From Limnoperna fortunei (Eukaryota; Mollusca; Bivalvia; Mytilida; Modiolidae), in contig OX104113.1 of the NCBI GenBank assembly GCA_944474755.1, positions 24,060,432 through 24,124,431 on the forward strand: a DNA stretch of 64,000 bases. The letters are read 5' to 3'. Both the position numbers and the translations under genes were made by a program. Below the pieces are notes generated by a model, which was not told the origin of the DNA, ran no database searches, and was given only the letters and a program-made list of their open reading frames with translations. Of the stretch, positions 55,101-64,000 are shown piece after piece. Within the stretch, counting starts at the first letter, position 1; each line of letters begins with the position of its first letter.

Positions 55101-55422
55101 TAAAATATAAGAATTGTTTTCAATTTGTTGGTTTGATTATTGGATATAGATGACTTGGGTGGGTTTGCGCTGTACATTTACCGCTTCACGGTTTAATGGC
55201 GTAAACCAACCCAAAGTGGCCTATATCTAATATATCTAACCATCAATTGAAAACAATTCTTAAATGTTTTATAAATAAAATACCTTTGTAATTGAGCTTC
55301 TTTTTCTTTAAAATAATTAGTTAAAACATTTAATTTTGTGGTAGCTTCATGGCTTTGTCTTTCTGCTTTCATTTTATCTGTTTTCATTGCTTCTATTTTA
55401 CTTTCTAATTCTGCTATTTGTT
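46072..55422 (-). CDS. TANGO1: TANGO1/cTAGE5 (MIA3/MIA2) homologue, C-terminal nine exons
   Basis: Nine minus-strand exons join in one frame of 306 codons plus stop, with the N-terminus outside the visible exons. The first part is coiled coil: MKAERQSHEATTKLNVLTNY, FKEKEAQLQR, EELESYKLQTEDLKKEI, ANEKKAHDNWLSARAAEREL and VLRQKLTDLERRL. These closely match remembered MIA2/MIA3 (TTKLN.LTNYFKEKE; HEKKAHDNWLAARNAERNL; RQKLTE). The second part is a proline-, glycine- and arginine-rich tail (PPPPPPGL, DRRGPRMPPPDL). In animals these proteins sit at ER exit sites, the coiled coil pairs partners and tethers membranes, and the tail binds Sec23. SH3 and membrane segments are not in view, so long TANGO1 and short cTAGE5-like forms cannot be told apart. 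Confidence 0.92.
46146..49052. other. TANGO1 last intron
   Basis: About 2.9 kb, AT-rich. Apart from the inverted-repeat element I see no exon. Low-complexity A/T runs fill 46150-47330 and 48240-49000. Confidence 0.45.
47345..48030. mobile_element. Inverted-repeat element in the TANGO1 last intron
   Basis: Left arm AAAACTGCTTACTGCTTAGG..TGTGCTCCTTTGTGGATCCA and right arm its worn inverse (TGGATCTACAAAAGGAGCAT..CGTTAAGCAGTTTTTTTT), arms about 110 bp around a 450-bp centre. One arm's relative is at 28736-28860. Confidence 0.7.
49053..49321 (-). CDS. TANGO1: TANGO1 exon 8 of those visible (proline-rich)
   Basis: 269 bp, phase 2 in and phase 1 out. Encodes DDDMRGSPGPVRLPPHDRRG, PRMPPPDLRSPPPFGRG and several more PPP runs, rich in Arg, His and Asp. 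The donor CACCAG|GTAGTA (49053) is preferred; TAAAG|GTCTAT at 49035 is in the same phase and would add six residues. GC and purine richness makes long spurious frames on the other strand. Confidence 0.85.
49645..49735 (-). CDS. TANGO1: TANGO1 exon 7 of those visible (proline-rich)
   Basis: 91 bp, phase 1 in and phase 2 out. Encodes MINGPPLPPGMDRPGSRGGP then FPPPPPPGL. The PPPPPPG run resembles the Sec23-binding PPP motifs of the family. Acceptor TTTTAAG, donor CTGAG|GTATGT. Confidence 0.9.
49820..50175 (+). mobile_element. Probable retroposon 3' end with (CATT)n tail
   Basis: Plus strand, against the host gene. It ends GAGAATAAAGTCATTCATTC, with several CATT units. An AATAAA plus short tandem tail is typical of LINE/SINE 3' ends. 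The open frame at 49850-50047 is not recognised and may be the worn C-terminus of an ORF2. Confidence 0.45.
50674..50756 (-). CDS. TANGO1: TANGO1 exon 6 of those visible (coiled coil to proline-rich)
   Basis: 83 bp, phase 2 in and phase 1 out. Encodes LTDLERRLMQGPSGLIRPLP then TRGMPPP; the coiled coil ends and the tail starts here. Acceptor TATTCCAG, donor CTCCAG|GTACAA. Confidence 0.9.
51330..51650. repeat. Dispersed repeat, worn units of about 170 bp
   Basis: Shares ATTTTATGAAACTTTCACAG, GTCATTGTGCAACTAATATT and CAGAATGATATTC with the repeat at 41.6-42.3 kb. TANGO1 intron. Confidence 0.55.
51675..51840 (-). repeat. 37-bp tandem repeat spanning the exon 5 end and donor
   Basis: In the sense (minus) direction the exon end GGAATGAATGTTCAGTATTA, then CGACAAAAGTAAGTCAC, is followed by a nearly exact second unit and two more worn ones. 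The junction-like CAAAAGTAA(G/A) recurs near 51803, 51766, 51732 and 51687. A further scrap (ACTGAACATTCATGCCTTGA, plus strand) lies near 51220. The 37-bp period would shift frame. Confidence 0.85.
51804..51871 (-). CDS. TANGO1: TANGO1 exon 5 of those visible
   Basis: 68 bp, phase 0 in and phase 2 out. Encodes LSARAAERELKESRNECSVL and RQ (family: LAARNAERNLNDLR). Acceptor ATTACAG, donor CAAAA|GTAAGT. Its 3' edge and donor are repeated downstream in the intron. Confidence 0.9.
52180..52215 (-). CDS. TANGO1: TANGO1 exon 4 of those visible (36 nt)
   Basis: Small exon, phase 0 at both ends, encoding IAANEKKAHDNW. EKKAHDNW is a hallmark block of MIA2/MIA3 proteins. Acceptor ATTTACAG, donor ACTGG|GTTAGT. 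Confidence 0.9.
52279..52407. mobile_element. Short hairpin MITE in a TANGO1 intron
   Basis: Left arm AAAATATTTTCTCTATCGAG GGATAACAAAATTT and right arm its near-exact inverse (AAATTTTGTTATCCCTCGAT GGAGACAATATTTTTTG), arms about 45 bp with a loop of about 30 bp. Confidence 0.85.
52980..53040 (-). CDS. TANGO1: TANGO1 exon 3 of those visible
   Basis: 61 bp, phase 2 in and phase 0 out. Encodes LQTEDLKKEILSAERDFRSQ. Of two close acceptors, the upstream one (TTTTCCTAG, 53042-53041) keeps the frame and the family's length; the second (ATTACAG) would put a stop in frame. Confidence 0.86.
53575..53740. repeat. (CA)n tract and 50-bp tandem repeat, 3 copies
   Basis: A CA run (53575-53589) followed by three nearly exact 50-bp units starting ATAACTAACACACAGACTGA and ending with ACCCCTATCACA. 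In a TANGO1 intron. Confidence 0.92.
53842..53943 (-). CDS. TANGO1: TANGO1 exon 2 of those visible (coiled coil)
   Basis: 102 bp, phase 2 in and out. Encodes ELGEQEALKKQNINKLENAD and EVAKMAQEELESY. Acceptor ATTTCAG, donor TACAA|GTATGT. Confidence 0.88.
54351..54530. mobile_element. Palindromic MITE, about 85-bp arms, in a TANGO1 intron
   Basis: The left arm contains GAAGTTTCATTGACATATGA, AAGCGTTGACCGAAGCACAT and TTTCAATGAAGC. The right arm is their inverse with few changes (GCTTCATCATGAAAATGTGC, TTTCGTCAACACTTTCATAC, GTCAATGAAACTTC). Almost no loop. Confidence 0.88.
55095..55277. mobile_element. Hairpin MITE next to a TANGO1 splice donor
   Basis: Arms AATATAAGAATTGTTTTCAA..GGGTGGGTTTGCGC and their imperfect inverse (GCGTAAACCAACCC..TTGAAAACAATTCTTAAAT), about 80 bp each. 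The hairpin ends within about 10 bases of the donor at 55283-55282. Confidence 0.75.
55284..55422 (-). CDS. TANGO1: TANGO1 exon 1 of those visible (coiled coil)
   Basis: 139 bp, phase 1 in and phase 2 out. Encodes QIAELESKIEAMKTDKMKAE then RQSHEATTKLNVLTNYFKEK. Acceptor TTTTATAG, donor CAAAG|GTATTT. The intron downstream begins with a long hairpin. Confidence 0.9.
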
Positions 55423-55633
55423 CTATAAAAAACAATTAAAAAAAATATAGTTAACAAAAAGAAATACATTTACATAAAAGTTTATTCATTACACAAGTTG
55501 ACTGCATGTGATACAGAAATAATGTTTTAAATTAAAAGAAAACAACACCCCTGTACCTAGGTGATATAGGTAACAAAAACTCTTAAACTTATCAGACTGA
55601 CACATTTCCTTTATCTAGAATACCACAATAACT

Positions 55634-56532
55634 AGCTACAATAATGTAGATCCTTTTTTTTTTTTACTTTTTTTTTTATGGACAGAGCTACAAAGAGGTC
55701 CCATTACTCATAATGGAGCAAGTCGGGAGATTGTTTGAATGGTGTTTTAACGCCACTTTCAGCAATTTTTCAGCTATTTCATGGCGTCCAGATTTTATTG
55801 GGGGAGGAAGCCGGAGTACCCGGAGAGAACCCCCGACCTGCGGTAGGAAAACTGGCAATCCTTGTCAATTAAGATTGGAGTCGAGTACACCCTGCCTGCA
55901 GTGAGAATCGAACCCGCAATCTCAGTGTTGACAGACCACGTGATCAATAGTAGACGAACTACCTTGACCACTCGGCCACCGAGGCCCCCGCAAGTCGGCA
56001 GAGATTCACACCTGGGGGTTTTATGCATATAATAAGATAATGTTTCTCTAAATTGCTACATACTTTTTAATGTCTTTAAAGTTTAACTGATATTTCTACA
56101 ACACCTAATTTGTTATTTTTACACTTTATTCGTAATCATGGCATTGTTGTCAAAATTTGAATTCCGGAAGTGCATAATTTCTTAATCGATTTGGTAAAAT
56201 ATTCATCCGGATCAAAATTTTTCTTGATGTATTTTATTAGCTGGGATCAAATTTTTACAGATACGATTCTACAATTCTACACTCCACAATTTCAGTTTTT
56301 GTCAACAATGCCATGATTACGAAAAAGTGTTAAAATTATTTAATTAGACATTGTAGAAATGTCAACTGAACGACGGAGAAGGAAATAATATAAATTAAAC
56401 AAAAATAGCAGTTTAATAGCGGAAAATATGTATAAATCACAAGAGTGTTTTTGACCCATTACGAGTAATGGGACCTCTTTGTAGCTCCGTCCATAAAAAA
56501 AAAAAAGAAAAAAGAGCTACATTATTGTAGCT
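55634..56532. mobile_element. MITE carrying a nested SINE
   Basis: Outer inverted ends AGCTACAATAATGTAG (55634-55649; inverse at 56517-56532). Inner inverted ends GGACAGAGCTACAAAGAGGT (from about 55680) and the inverse of GGACGGAGCTACAAAGAGGT (to about 56492). CCATTACTC(A/G)TAATGG palindromes lie near both. Same family as 19466-20022. A minus-strand SINE interrupts it at about 55728-55986. No coding frame. Confidence 0.88.
55728..55986 (-). mobile_element. Nearly complete tRNA-derived SINE with target-site duplication
   Basis: Read on the minus strand, the head GGCCTCGGTGGCCGAGTGGT CAAGG holds an A-box, and GCGGGTTCGATTCTCACTGC a B-box. Then follow a central GACAAGGATTGCCAGTTTTC, CCGGGTACTCCGGCTTCCTC, and GCTGAAAAATTGCTGAAAGT, ending CACCATTCAAACAA. 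GCAAGTCGG flanks both ends (55719-55727 and 55989-55997), a 9-bp target-site duplication. The intact boxes suggest it is the youngest SINE in the window. The head resembles a tRNA with a long variable arm (Ser/Leu-like), as is known for mollusc SINEs. Confidence 0.9.
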
Positions 56533-56611
56533 ACACAATAACAAGTAAAAGATTAATGGAATTTGTGTTTCTGGTATAGATACACTATACACATATTTAT
56601 AGGGATTAGAG

Positions 56612-56812
56612 TTGGGTCTCTGTTGCTCAGTAGTTAGTCATTTACTATGATCACATGCAGGTTTGCAACATATGCCAATTTAATTGACAAGGATTACCAG
56701 TTTTCTTCATGAAGGTCGAGGTTTTCACCCAGTATTGTGGCTTCCTAAAATAAATGCCACAGAATAACTGAAAAATTGCAGAAAGAAACGTTGAACGTTA
56801 TTCCAACTAAGT
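56612..56812 (+). mobile_element. Worn SINE abutting the satellite
   Basis: Plus strand: GGTCTCTGTTGCTCAGTAGT (degraded A-box), GCAGGTTTGCAACATA (degraded B-box), GACAAGGATTACCAGTTTTC, CACCCAGTATTGTGGCTTCC, ACTGAAAAATTGCAGAAAG. The last bases, GTTATTCCAAC, run straight into the first satellite unit. Confidence 0.75.
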
Positions 56813-59800
56813 GATGAATGCAGCATTCCAACATTATTAGTTATAACTAAGTGATGAATGCAGCATTCCAACATTATTAGTTATACTAAGTGATAAATGC
56901 AGCATTCCAACATTATTAGTTATAACTAAGTGATAAATGCAGCATTCCAACATTATTAGTTATAACTAAGTGATGAATGCATCATTCCAACATTATTAGT
57001 TATAACTAAGTGATGAATGCAGCATTCCAACATTATTAGTTATACTAAGTGATAAATGCAGCATTCCAACATTATTAGTTATAACTAAGTGATGAATGCA
57101 GCATTCCAACATTATTAGTTATAACTAAGTGATGAATGCAGCATTCCAACATTATTAGTTATAACTAAGTGATGAATGCAGCATTCCAACATTATTAGTT
57201 ATAACTAAGTGATGAATGCAGCATTCCAACATTATTAGTTATAACTAAGTGATGAATGCAGCATTCCAACATTATTAGTTATAACTAAGTGATGAATGCA
57301 GCATTCCAACATTATTAGTTATAACTAAGTGATGAATGCAGCATTCCAACATTATTAGTTATACTAAGTGATGAATGCAGCATTCCAACATTATTAGTTA
57401 TAACTAAGTGATGAATGCAGCATTCCAACATTATTAGTTATACTAAGTGATGAATGCAGCATTCCAACATTCCAACATTATTAGATATAACTAAGTGATG
57501 AATGCAGCATTCCAACATTACTAGTTATAACTAAGTGATGAATGCAGCATTCCAACATTATTAGTTATAACTAAGTGATGAATGCAGCATTCCAACATTA
57601 TTAGTTATAACTAAGTGATGAATGCAGCATTCCAACATTATTAGTTATACTAAGTGATGAATGCAGCATTCCAACATTATTAGTTATAACTAAGTGATGA
57701 ATGCAGCATTCCAACATTATTAGTTATACTAAGTGATGAATGCAGCATTCCAACATTCCAACATTATTAGATATAACTAAGTGACGAATGCAGCATTCCA
57801 ACATTATTAGTTATAACTAAGTGATAAATGCAGCATTCCAACATTATTAGTTATAACTAAGTGATAAATGCAGCATTCCAACATTACTAGTTATAACTAA
57901 GTGATGAATGCAGCATTCCAACATTATTAGTTATAACTAAGTGATGAATGCAGCATTCCAACATTATTAGTTATAACTAAGTGACGAATGCAGCATTCCA
58001 ACATTATTAGTTATAACTAAGTGATGAATGCAGCATTCCAACATTATTAGTTATACTAAGTGATAAATGCACCATTCCAACATTATTAGTTATAACTAAG
58101 TGATGAATGCAGCATTCCAACATTATTAGTTATACATAAGTGATGAATGCAGCATTCCAACATTATTAGTTATAACTAAGTGATAAATGCAGCATTCCAA
58201 CATTATTAGTTATAACTAAGTGATGAATGCAGCATTCCAACATTATTAGTTATAACTAAGTGATGAATGCAGCATTCCAACATTATTAGTTATAACTAAG
58301 TGATGAATGCAGCATTCCAACATTATTAGTTATACTAAGTGATAAATGCAGCATTCCAACATTATTAGTTATACTACGTGATGAATGCAGCTTTCCAACA
58401 TTATTAGTTATAACTAAGTGATGAATGCAGCATTCCAACATTATTAGTTATAACTAAGTGATGAATGCAGCATTCCAACATTATTAGTTATAACTAAGTG
58501 ATAAATGCAGCATTCCAACATTATTAGTTATACTAAGTGATGAATGCAGCATTCCAACATTCCAACATTATTAGATATAACTAAGTGACGAATGCAGCAT
58601 TCCAACATTATTAGTTATAACTAAGTGATAAATGCAGCATTCCAACATTATTAGTTATAACTAAGTGATGAATGCAGCATTCCAACATTATTAGTTATAA
58701 CTAAGTGATGAATGCAGCATTCCAACATTATTAGTTATAACTAAGTGATGAATGCAGCATTCCAACATTATTAGTTATAACTAAGTGATAAATGCAGCAT
58801 TCCAACATTATTAGTTATACATAAGTGATGAATGCACCATTCCAACATTATTAGTTATACTAAGTGATAAATGCAGCATTCCAACATTATTAGTTATACA
58901 TAAGTGATGAATGCAGCATTCCAACATTATTAGTTATAACTAAGTGATAAATGCAGCATTCCAACATTATTAGTTATAACTAAGTGATGAATGCAGCATT
59001 CCAACATTATTAGTTATAACTAAGTGATGAATGCAGCATTCCAACATTATTAGTTATAACTAAGTGATGAATGCAGCATTCCAACATTATTAGTTATAAC
59101 TAAGTGATGAATGCAGCATTCCAACATTATTAGTTATAACTAAGTGATGAATGCAGCATTCCAACATTATTAGTTATAACTAAGTGATGAATGCAGCATT
59201 CCAACATTATTAGTTATAACTAAGTGATAAATGCAGCATTCCAACATTATTAGTTATAACTAAGTGATGAATGCAGCATTCCAACATTACTAGTTATAAC
59301 TAAGTGATGAATGCAGCATTCCAACATTATTAGTTATAACTAAGTGATGAATGCAGCATTCCAACATTACTAGTTATAACTAAGTGATGAATGCAGCATT
59401 CCAACATTATTAGTTATAACTAAGTGATGAATGCAGCATTCCAACATTATTAGTTATAACTAAGTGATGAATGCAGCATTCCAACATTATTAGTTATAAC
59501 TAAGTGATGAATTCAGCATTCCAACATTATTAGTTATAACTAAGTGATGAATGCAGCATTCCAACATTATCAGTTATAACTAAGTGATAAATGCAGCATT
59601 CCAACATTATTAGTTATAACTAAGTGTTGAATGCAGCATTCCAACATTATTAGTTATACTAAGTGATGAATGCAGCATTCCAACATTATTAGTTATAACT
59701 AAGTGATGAATGCAGCATTCCAACATTATTAGTTATACATAAGTGATGAATGCAGCATTCCAACATTATTAGTTATACTAAGTGATGAATGTAGCATTCC

Positions 59801-62800
59801 AACATTATTAGTTATACTAAGTGATGAATGCAGCATTCCAACATTATTAGTTATACATAAGTGATGAATGCAGCATTCCAACATTATTAGTTATAACTAA
59901 GTGATGAATGCAGCATTCCAACATTATTAGTTATAACTAAGTGATGAATGCAGCATTCCAACATTATCAGTTATAACTAAGTGATGAATGCAGCATTCCA
60001 ACATTATTAGTTATAACTAAGTGTTGAATGCAGCATTCCAACATTATTAGTTATACTAAGTGATGAATGCAGCATTCCAACATTATTAGTTATAACTAAG
60101 TGATGAATGCAGCATTCCAACATTATTAGTTATACTAAGTGATGAATGCAGCATTCCAACATTATTAGTTATAACTAAGTGATAAATGCAGCATTCCAAC
60201 ATTATTAGTTATAACTAAGTGATGAATGCAGCATTCCAACATTATTAGTTATACTAAGTGATGAATGCAGCATTCCAACATTATTAGTTATAACTAAGTG
60301 ATGAATGCATCATTCCAACATTATTAGTTATAACTAAGTGATGAATGCAGCATTCCAACATTATTAGTTATACTAAGTGATGAATGCAGCATTCCAACAT
60401 TATTAGTTATAACTAAGTGATAAATGCAGCATTCCAACATTATTAGTTATAACTAAGTGATGAATGCAGCATTCCAACATTATTAGTTATAACTAAGTGA
60501 TGAATGCAGCATTCCAACATTACTAGTTATAACTAAGTGATGAATGCAGCATTCCAACATTATTAGTTATAACTAAGTGATGAATGCAGCATTCCAACAT
60601 TATTAGTTATAACTAAGTGATGAATGCAGCATTCCAACATGATTAGTTATACTAAGTGATGAATGCAGCATTCCAACATTATTAGTTATAACTAAGTGAT
60701 GAATGCAGCATTCCAACATTACTAGTTATAACTAAGTGATGAATGCAGCATTCCAACATTACTAGTTATAACTAAGTGATGAATGCAGCATTCCAACATT
60801 ACTAGTTATAACTAAGTGATGAATGCAGCATTCCAACATTATTAGTTATAACTAAGTGATGAATGCAGCATTCCAACATTATTAGTTATAACTAAGTGAT
60901 GAATGCAGCATTCCAACATTATTAGTTATAACTAAGTGATGAATGCAGCATTCCAACATTATTAGTTATACTAAGTGATGAATGCAGCATTCCAACATTA
61001 CTAGTTATAACTAAGTGATGAATGCAGCATTCCAACATTACTAGTTATAACTAAGTGATAAATGCAGCATTCCAACATTATTAGTTATAACTAAGTGATA
61101 AATGCAGCATTCCAACATTATTAGTTATAACAAAGTGATGAATGCAGCATTCCAACATTATTAGTTATAACTAAGTGATGAATGCAGCATTCCAACATTA
61201 TTAGTTATACTAAGTGATAAATGCAGCATTCCAACATTATTAGTTATACTAAGTGATGAATGCAGCATTCCAACATTATTAGTTATAACTAAGTGATAAA
61301 TGCAGCATTCCAACATTATTAGTTATACTAAGTGATAAATGCAGCATTCCAACATTATTAGTTATAACTAAGTGATGAATGCAGCATTCCAACATTATTA
61401 GTTATAACTAAGTGATGAATGCAGCATTCCAACATTATTAGTTATAACTAAGAGATGAATGCAGCATTCCAACATTATTAGTTATAACTAAGTGATGAAT
61501 GCAGCATTCCAACATTATTAGTTATACTAAGTGATAAATGCAGCATTCCAACATTATTAGTTATAACTAAGTGATAAATGCAGCATTCCAACATTATTAG
61601 TTATAACTAAGTGATGAATGCAGCATTCCAACATTATTAGTTATAACTAAGTGATGAATGCAGCATTCCAACATTATTAGTTATACTAAGTGATGAATGC
61701 AGCATTCCAACATTATTAGTTATACTAAGTGATGAATGCAGCATTCCAACATTATTAGTTATAACTAAGTGATGAATGCAGCATTCCAACATTATTAGTT
61801 ATAACTAAATGATGAATGCAGCATTCCAACATTACTAGTTATAACTAAGTGATGAATGCAGCATTCCAACATTATTAGTTATAACTAAGTGATGAATGCA
61901 GCATTCCAACATTATTAGTTATAACTAAGTGATGAATGCAGCATTCCAACATTATTAGTTATAACTAAGTGATGAATGCAGCATTCCAACATTATTAGTT
62001 ATACTAAGTGATGAATGCAGCATTCCAACATTACTAGTTATAACTAAGTGATGAATGCAGCATTCCAACATTACTAGTTATAACTAAGTGATAAATGCAG
62101 CATTCCAACATTATTAGTTATAACTAAGTGATGAATGCAGCATTCCAACATTATTAGTTATAACTAAGTGATGAATGCAGCATTCCAACATTATTAGTTA
62201 TAACTAAGTGATGAATGCAGCATTCCAACATTATTAGTTATACTAAGTGATAAATGCAGCATTCCAACATTATTAGTTATACTAAGTGATGAATGCAGCA
62301 TTCCAACATTATTAGTTATACTAAGTGATGAATGCAGCATTCCAACATTATTAGTTATAACTAAGTGATGAATGCAGCATTCCAACATTATTAGTTATAA
62401 CTAAGTGATGAATGCAGCATTCCAACATTATTAGTTATAACTAAGTGATGAATGCAGCATTCCAACATTATTAGTTATAACTAAGTGATAAATGCAGCAT
62501 TCCAACATTATTAGTTATAACTAAGTGATGAATGCAGCATTCCAACATTATTAGTTATAACTAAGTGATGAATGCAGCATTCCAACATTATTAGTTATAA
62601 CTAAGTGATGAATGCAGCATTCCAACATTATTAGTTATAACTAAGTGATGAATGCAGCATTCCAACATTATTAGTTATACTAAGTGATAAATGCAGCATT
62701 CCAACATTATTAGTTATAACTAAGTGATAAATGCAGCATTCCAACATTATTAGTTATAACTAAGTGATAAATGCAGCATTCCAACATTATTAGTTATAAC

Positions 62801-63793
62801 TAAGTGATGAATGCAGCATTCCAACATTATTAGTTATACTAAGTGATAAATGCAGCATTCCAACATTATTAGTTATAACTAAGTGATGAATGCAGCATTC
62901 CAACATTATTAGTTATAACTAAGTGATGAATGCAGCATTCCAACATTATTAGTTATACTAAGTGATAAATGCAGCATTCCAACATTATTAGTTATAACTA
63001 AGTGATGAATGCAGCATTCCAACATTATTAGTTATAACTAAGTGATAAATGCAGCATTCCAACATTATTAGTTATACTAAGTGATGAATGCAGCATTCCA
63101 ACATTATTAGTTATAACTAAGTGATGAATGCAGCATTCCAACATTATTAGTTATAACTAAGTGATGAATGCAGCATTCCAACATTATTAGTTATACTAAG
63201 TGATAAATGCAGCATTCCAACATTATTAGTTATAACTAAGTGATAAATGCAGCATTCCAACATTATTAGTTATAACTAAGTGATAAATGCAGCATTCCAA
63301 CATTATTAGTTATAACTAAGTGATGAATGCAGCATTCCAACATTATTAGTTATAACTAAGTGATGAATGCAGCATTCCAACATTATTAGTTATAACTAAG
63401 TGATGAATGCAGCATTCCAACATTCCAACATTATTAGTTATAACTAAGTGATAAATGCAGCATTCCAACATTATTAGTTATAACTAAGTGATAAATGCAG
63501 CATTCCAACATTATTAGTTATAACTAAGTGATGAATGCAGCATTCCAACATTATTAGTTATAACTAAGTGATGAATGCAGCATTCCAACATTATTAGTTA
63601 TAACTAAGTGATAAATGCAGCATTCCAACATTATTAGTTATAACTAAGTGATGAATGCAGCATTCCAACATTATTAGTTATAACTAAGTGGTGAATGCAG
63701 CATTCCAACATTATTAGTTATAACTAAGTGATGAATGCAGCATTCCAACATTATTAGTTATAACTAAGTGATGAATGCAGCATTCCAACATTA
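56807..63793. repeat. 40-bp satellite array, about 175 units
   Basis: Head-to-tail units of 40 bp, with 39-bp and 41-bp variants. Each unit holds the 14-bp perfect palindrome TTAGTTATAACTAA and the odd palindrome GAATGCAGCATTC, joined by GTGAT and CAACATTA. Common variants are GATAAATG for GATGAATG, ATTACTAG for ATTATTAG, TTATACTAAG (39 bp) and TTATACATAAG (41 bp). A doubled CATTCCAACATTCCAACATT occurs near 57465, 57750, 58555 and 63415. No coding sense; probably inside a TANGO1 intron. Confidence 0.97.
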
Positions 63794-64000
63794 ATATGGA
63801 GTAGGCATTGCCAAAATGCGAGCACAGACAATATAGTCCTTTATTATTTATATATAATGCGCTTTCATAATTGACGTTACTCTCGAATACCCTAAAAGTG
63901 CCTCAACTACATTCCAGTGGTCACGTGACGTCTTTCTTTGTAATGGTGACGTCACATGAAATGAATTTGATTGTCAGTTTTTAAAGATCGATTTAGAGGG
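63794..64000. other. DNA beyond the satellite, with CRE and E-box words
   Basis: Unique-looking sequence to the window edge. It holds GTCACGTGACGTC (63920-63932, E-box plus half CRE) and GGTGACGTCAC (63945-63955, full CRE). No exon seen. Whether these are regulatory is unknown, since similar words occur in a repeat near 28.2 kb. Confidence 0.4.

Noticed and set aside
55795..56028. Minus-strand ORF across the SINE and MITE
   Set aside because: It lies over the tRNA-like SINE head and MITE sequence; non-coding repeat.
62194..62388. Repetitive ORF in the satellite (SITNNVGMLHSSL units)
   Set aside because: It arises where 39-bp units, a multiple of three, happen to follow each other; no start context or domain.
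56807..63793. CRISPR-like regular repeats
   Set aside because: The units follow one another with no unique spacers and vary only by point changes; it is a eukaryotic satellite.

Overview
The window looks like animal nuclear DNA from a mollusc, most likely a bivalve. It is AT-rich. Its two genes are cut into short exons separated by long, transposon-filled introns with normal GT..AG edges. It carries several tRNA-headed SINEs of the kind common in molluscs, Tc1/mariner and LINE remnants, many TIR or hairpin MITEs, and a 7 kb satellite. The assignment to bivalves is inferred from repeat style, not from a database search. There is no operon, bacterial ribosome-binding site or CRISPR.

Two genes can be read with confidence, and they converge. 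On the + strand, 4663-21631 holds 14 exons (675 codons plus stop, in continuous frame across all junctions) of RADX, the RPA1-like single-stranded-DNA-binding protein that limits RAD51 at replication forks. Its N-terminal coding exon was not found. On the - strand, 55422-46072 holds the last nine exons (306 codons plus stop) of a TANGO1/cTAGE5 (MIA3/MIA2) homologue, the ER-exit-site receptor for bulky cargo: the end of the second coiled coil and the proline-rich COPII-binding tail. Its upstream exons lie beyond 55.4 kb, probably outside the window, so the satellite at 56.8-63.8 kb probably sits in one of its introns.

Layout: 1-4660, dispersed repeats and a LINE 3' fragment. 4663-21631, RADX, with two MITEs, SINEs, a 143-bp tandem array and smaller minisatellites in introns. 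21.6-46.0 kb, a transposon-rich block: a decayed Tc1 element split by a LINE fragment (24.3-26.5), an (AT)n tract (26.9-27.0), CRE-containing and TIR repeats (28.0-29.1), a large foldback element (29.7-31.2), a nearly intact LINE on the - strand (31.2-34.9), and a second LINE on the + strand. A 3.4 kb direct tandem duplication (34180-41029) spans parts of both LINEs. 46.07-55.42, TANGO1 exons with hairpin MITEs. 55.6-56.5, a MITE holding a SINE with visible target-site duplication. 56.8-63.8, about 175 copies of a 40-bp satellite unit.

The most unusual observations are: (i) in both genes an exon end with its splice donor has been tandemly multiplied (8 x 54 bp in RADX; about 4 x 37 bp in TANGO1), giving rows of decoy 5' splice sites; (ii) a satellite whose 40-bp unit is built from two dyad symmetries and which starts at the tail of a SINE; (iii) a foldback element made of GATATC and GATAGGT words with a candidate 6-bp target-site duplication; (iv) the almost identical 3.4 kb duplication, which is either very recent or an assembly artefact. 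No new multi-gene system is claimed.
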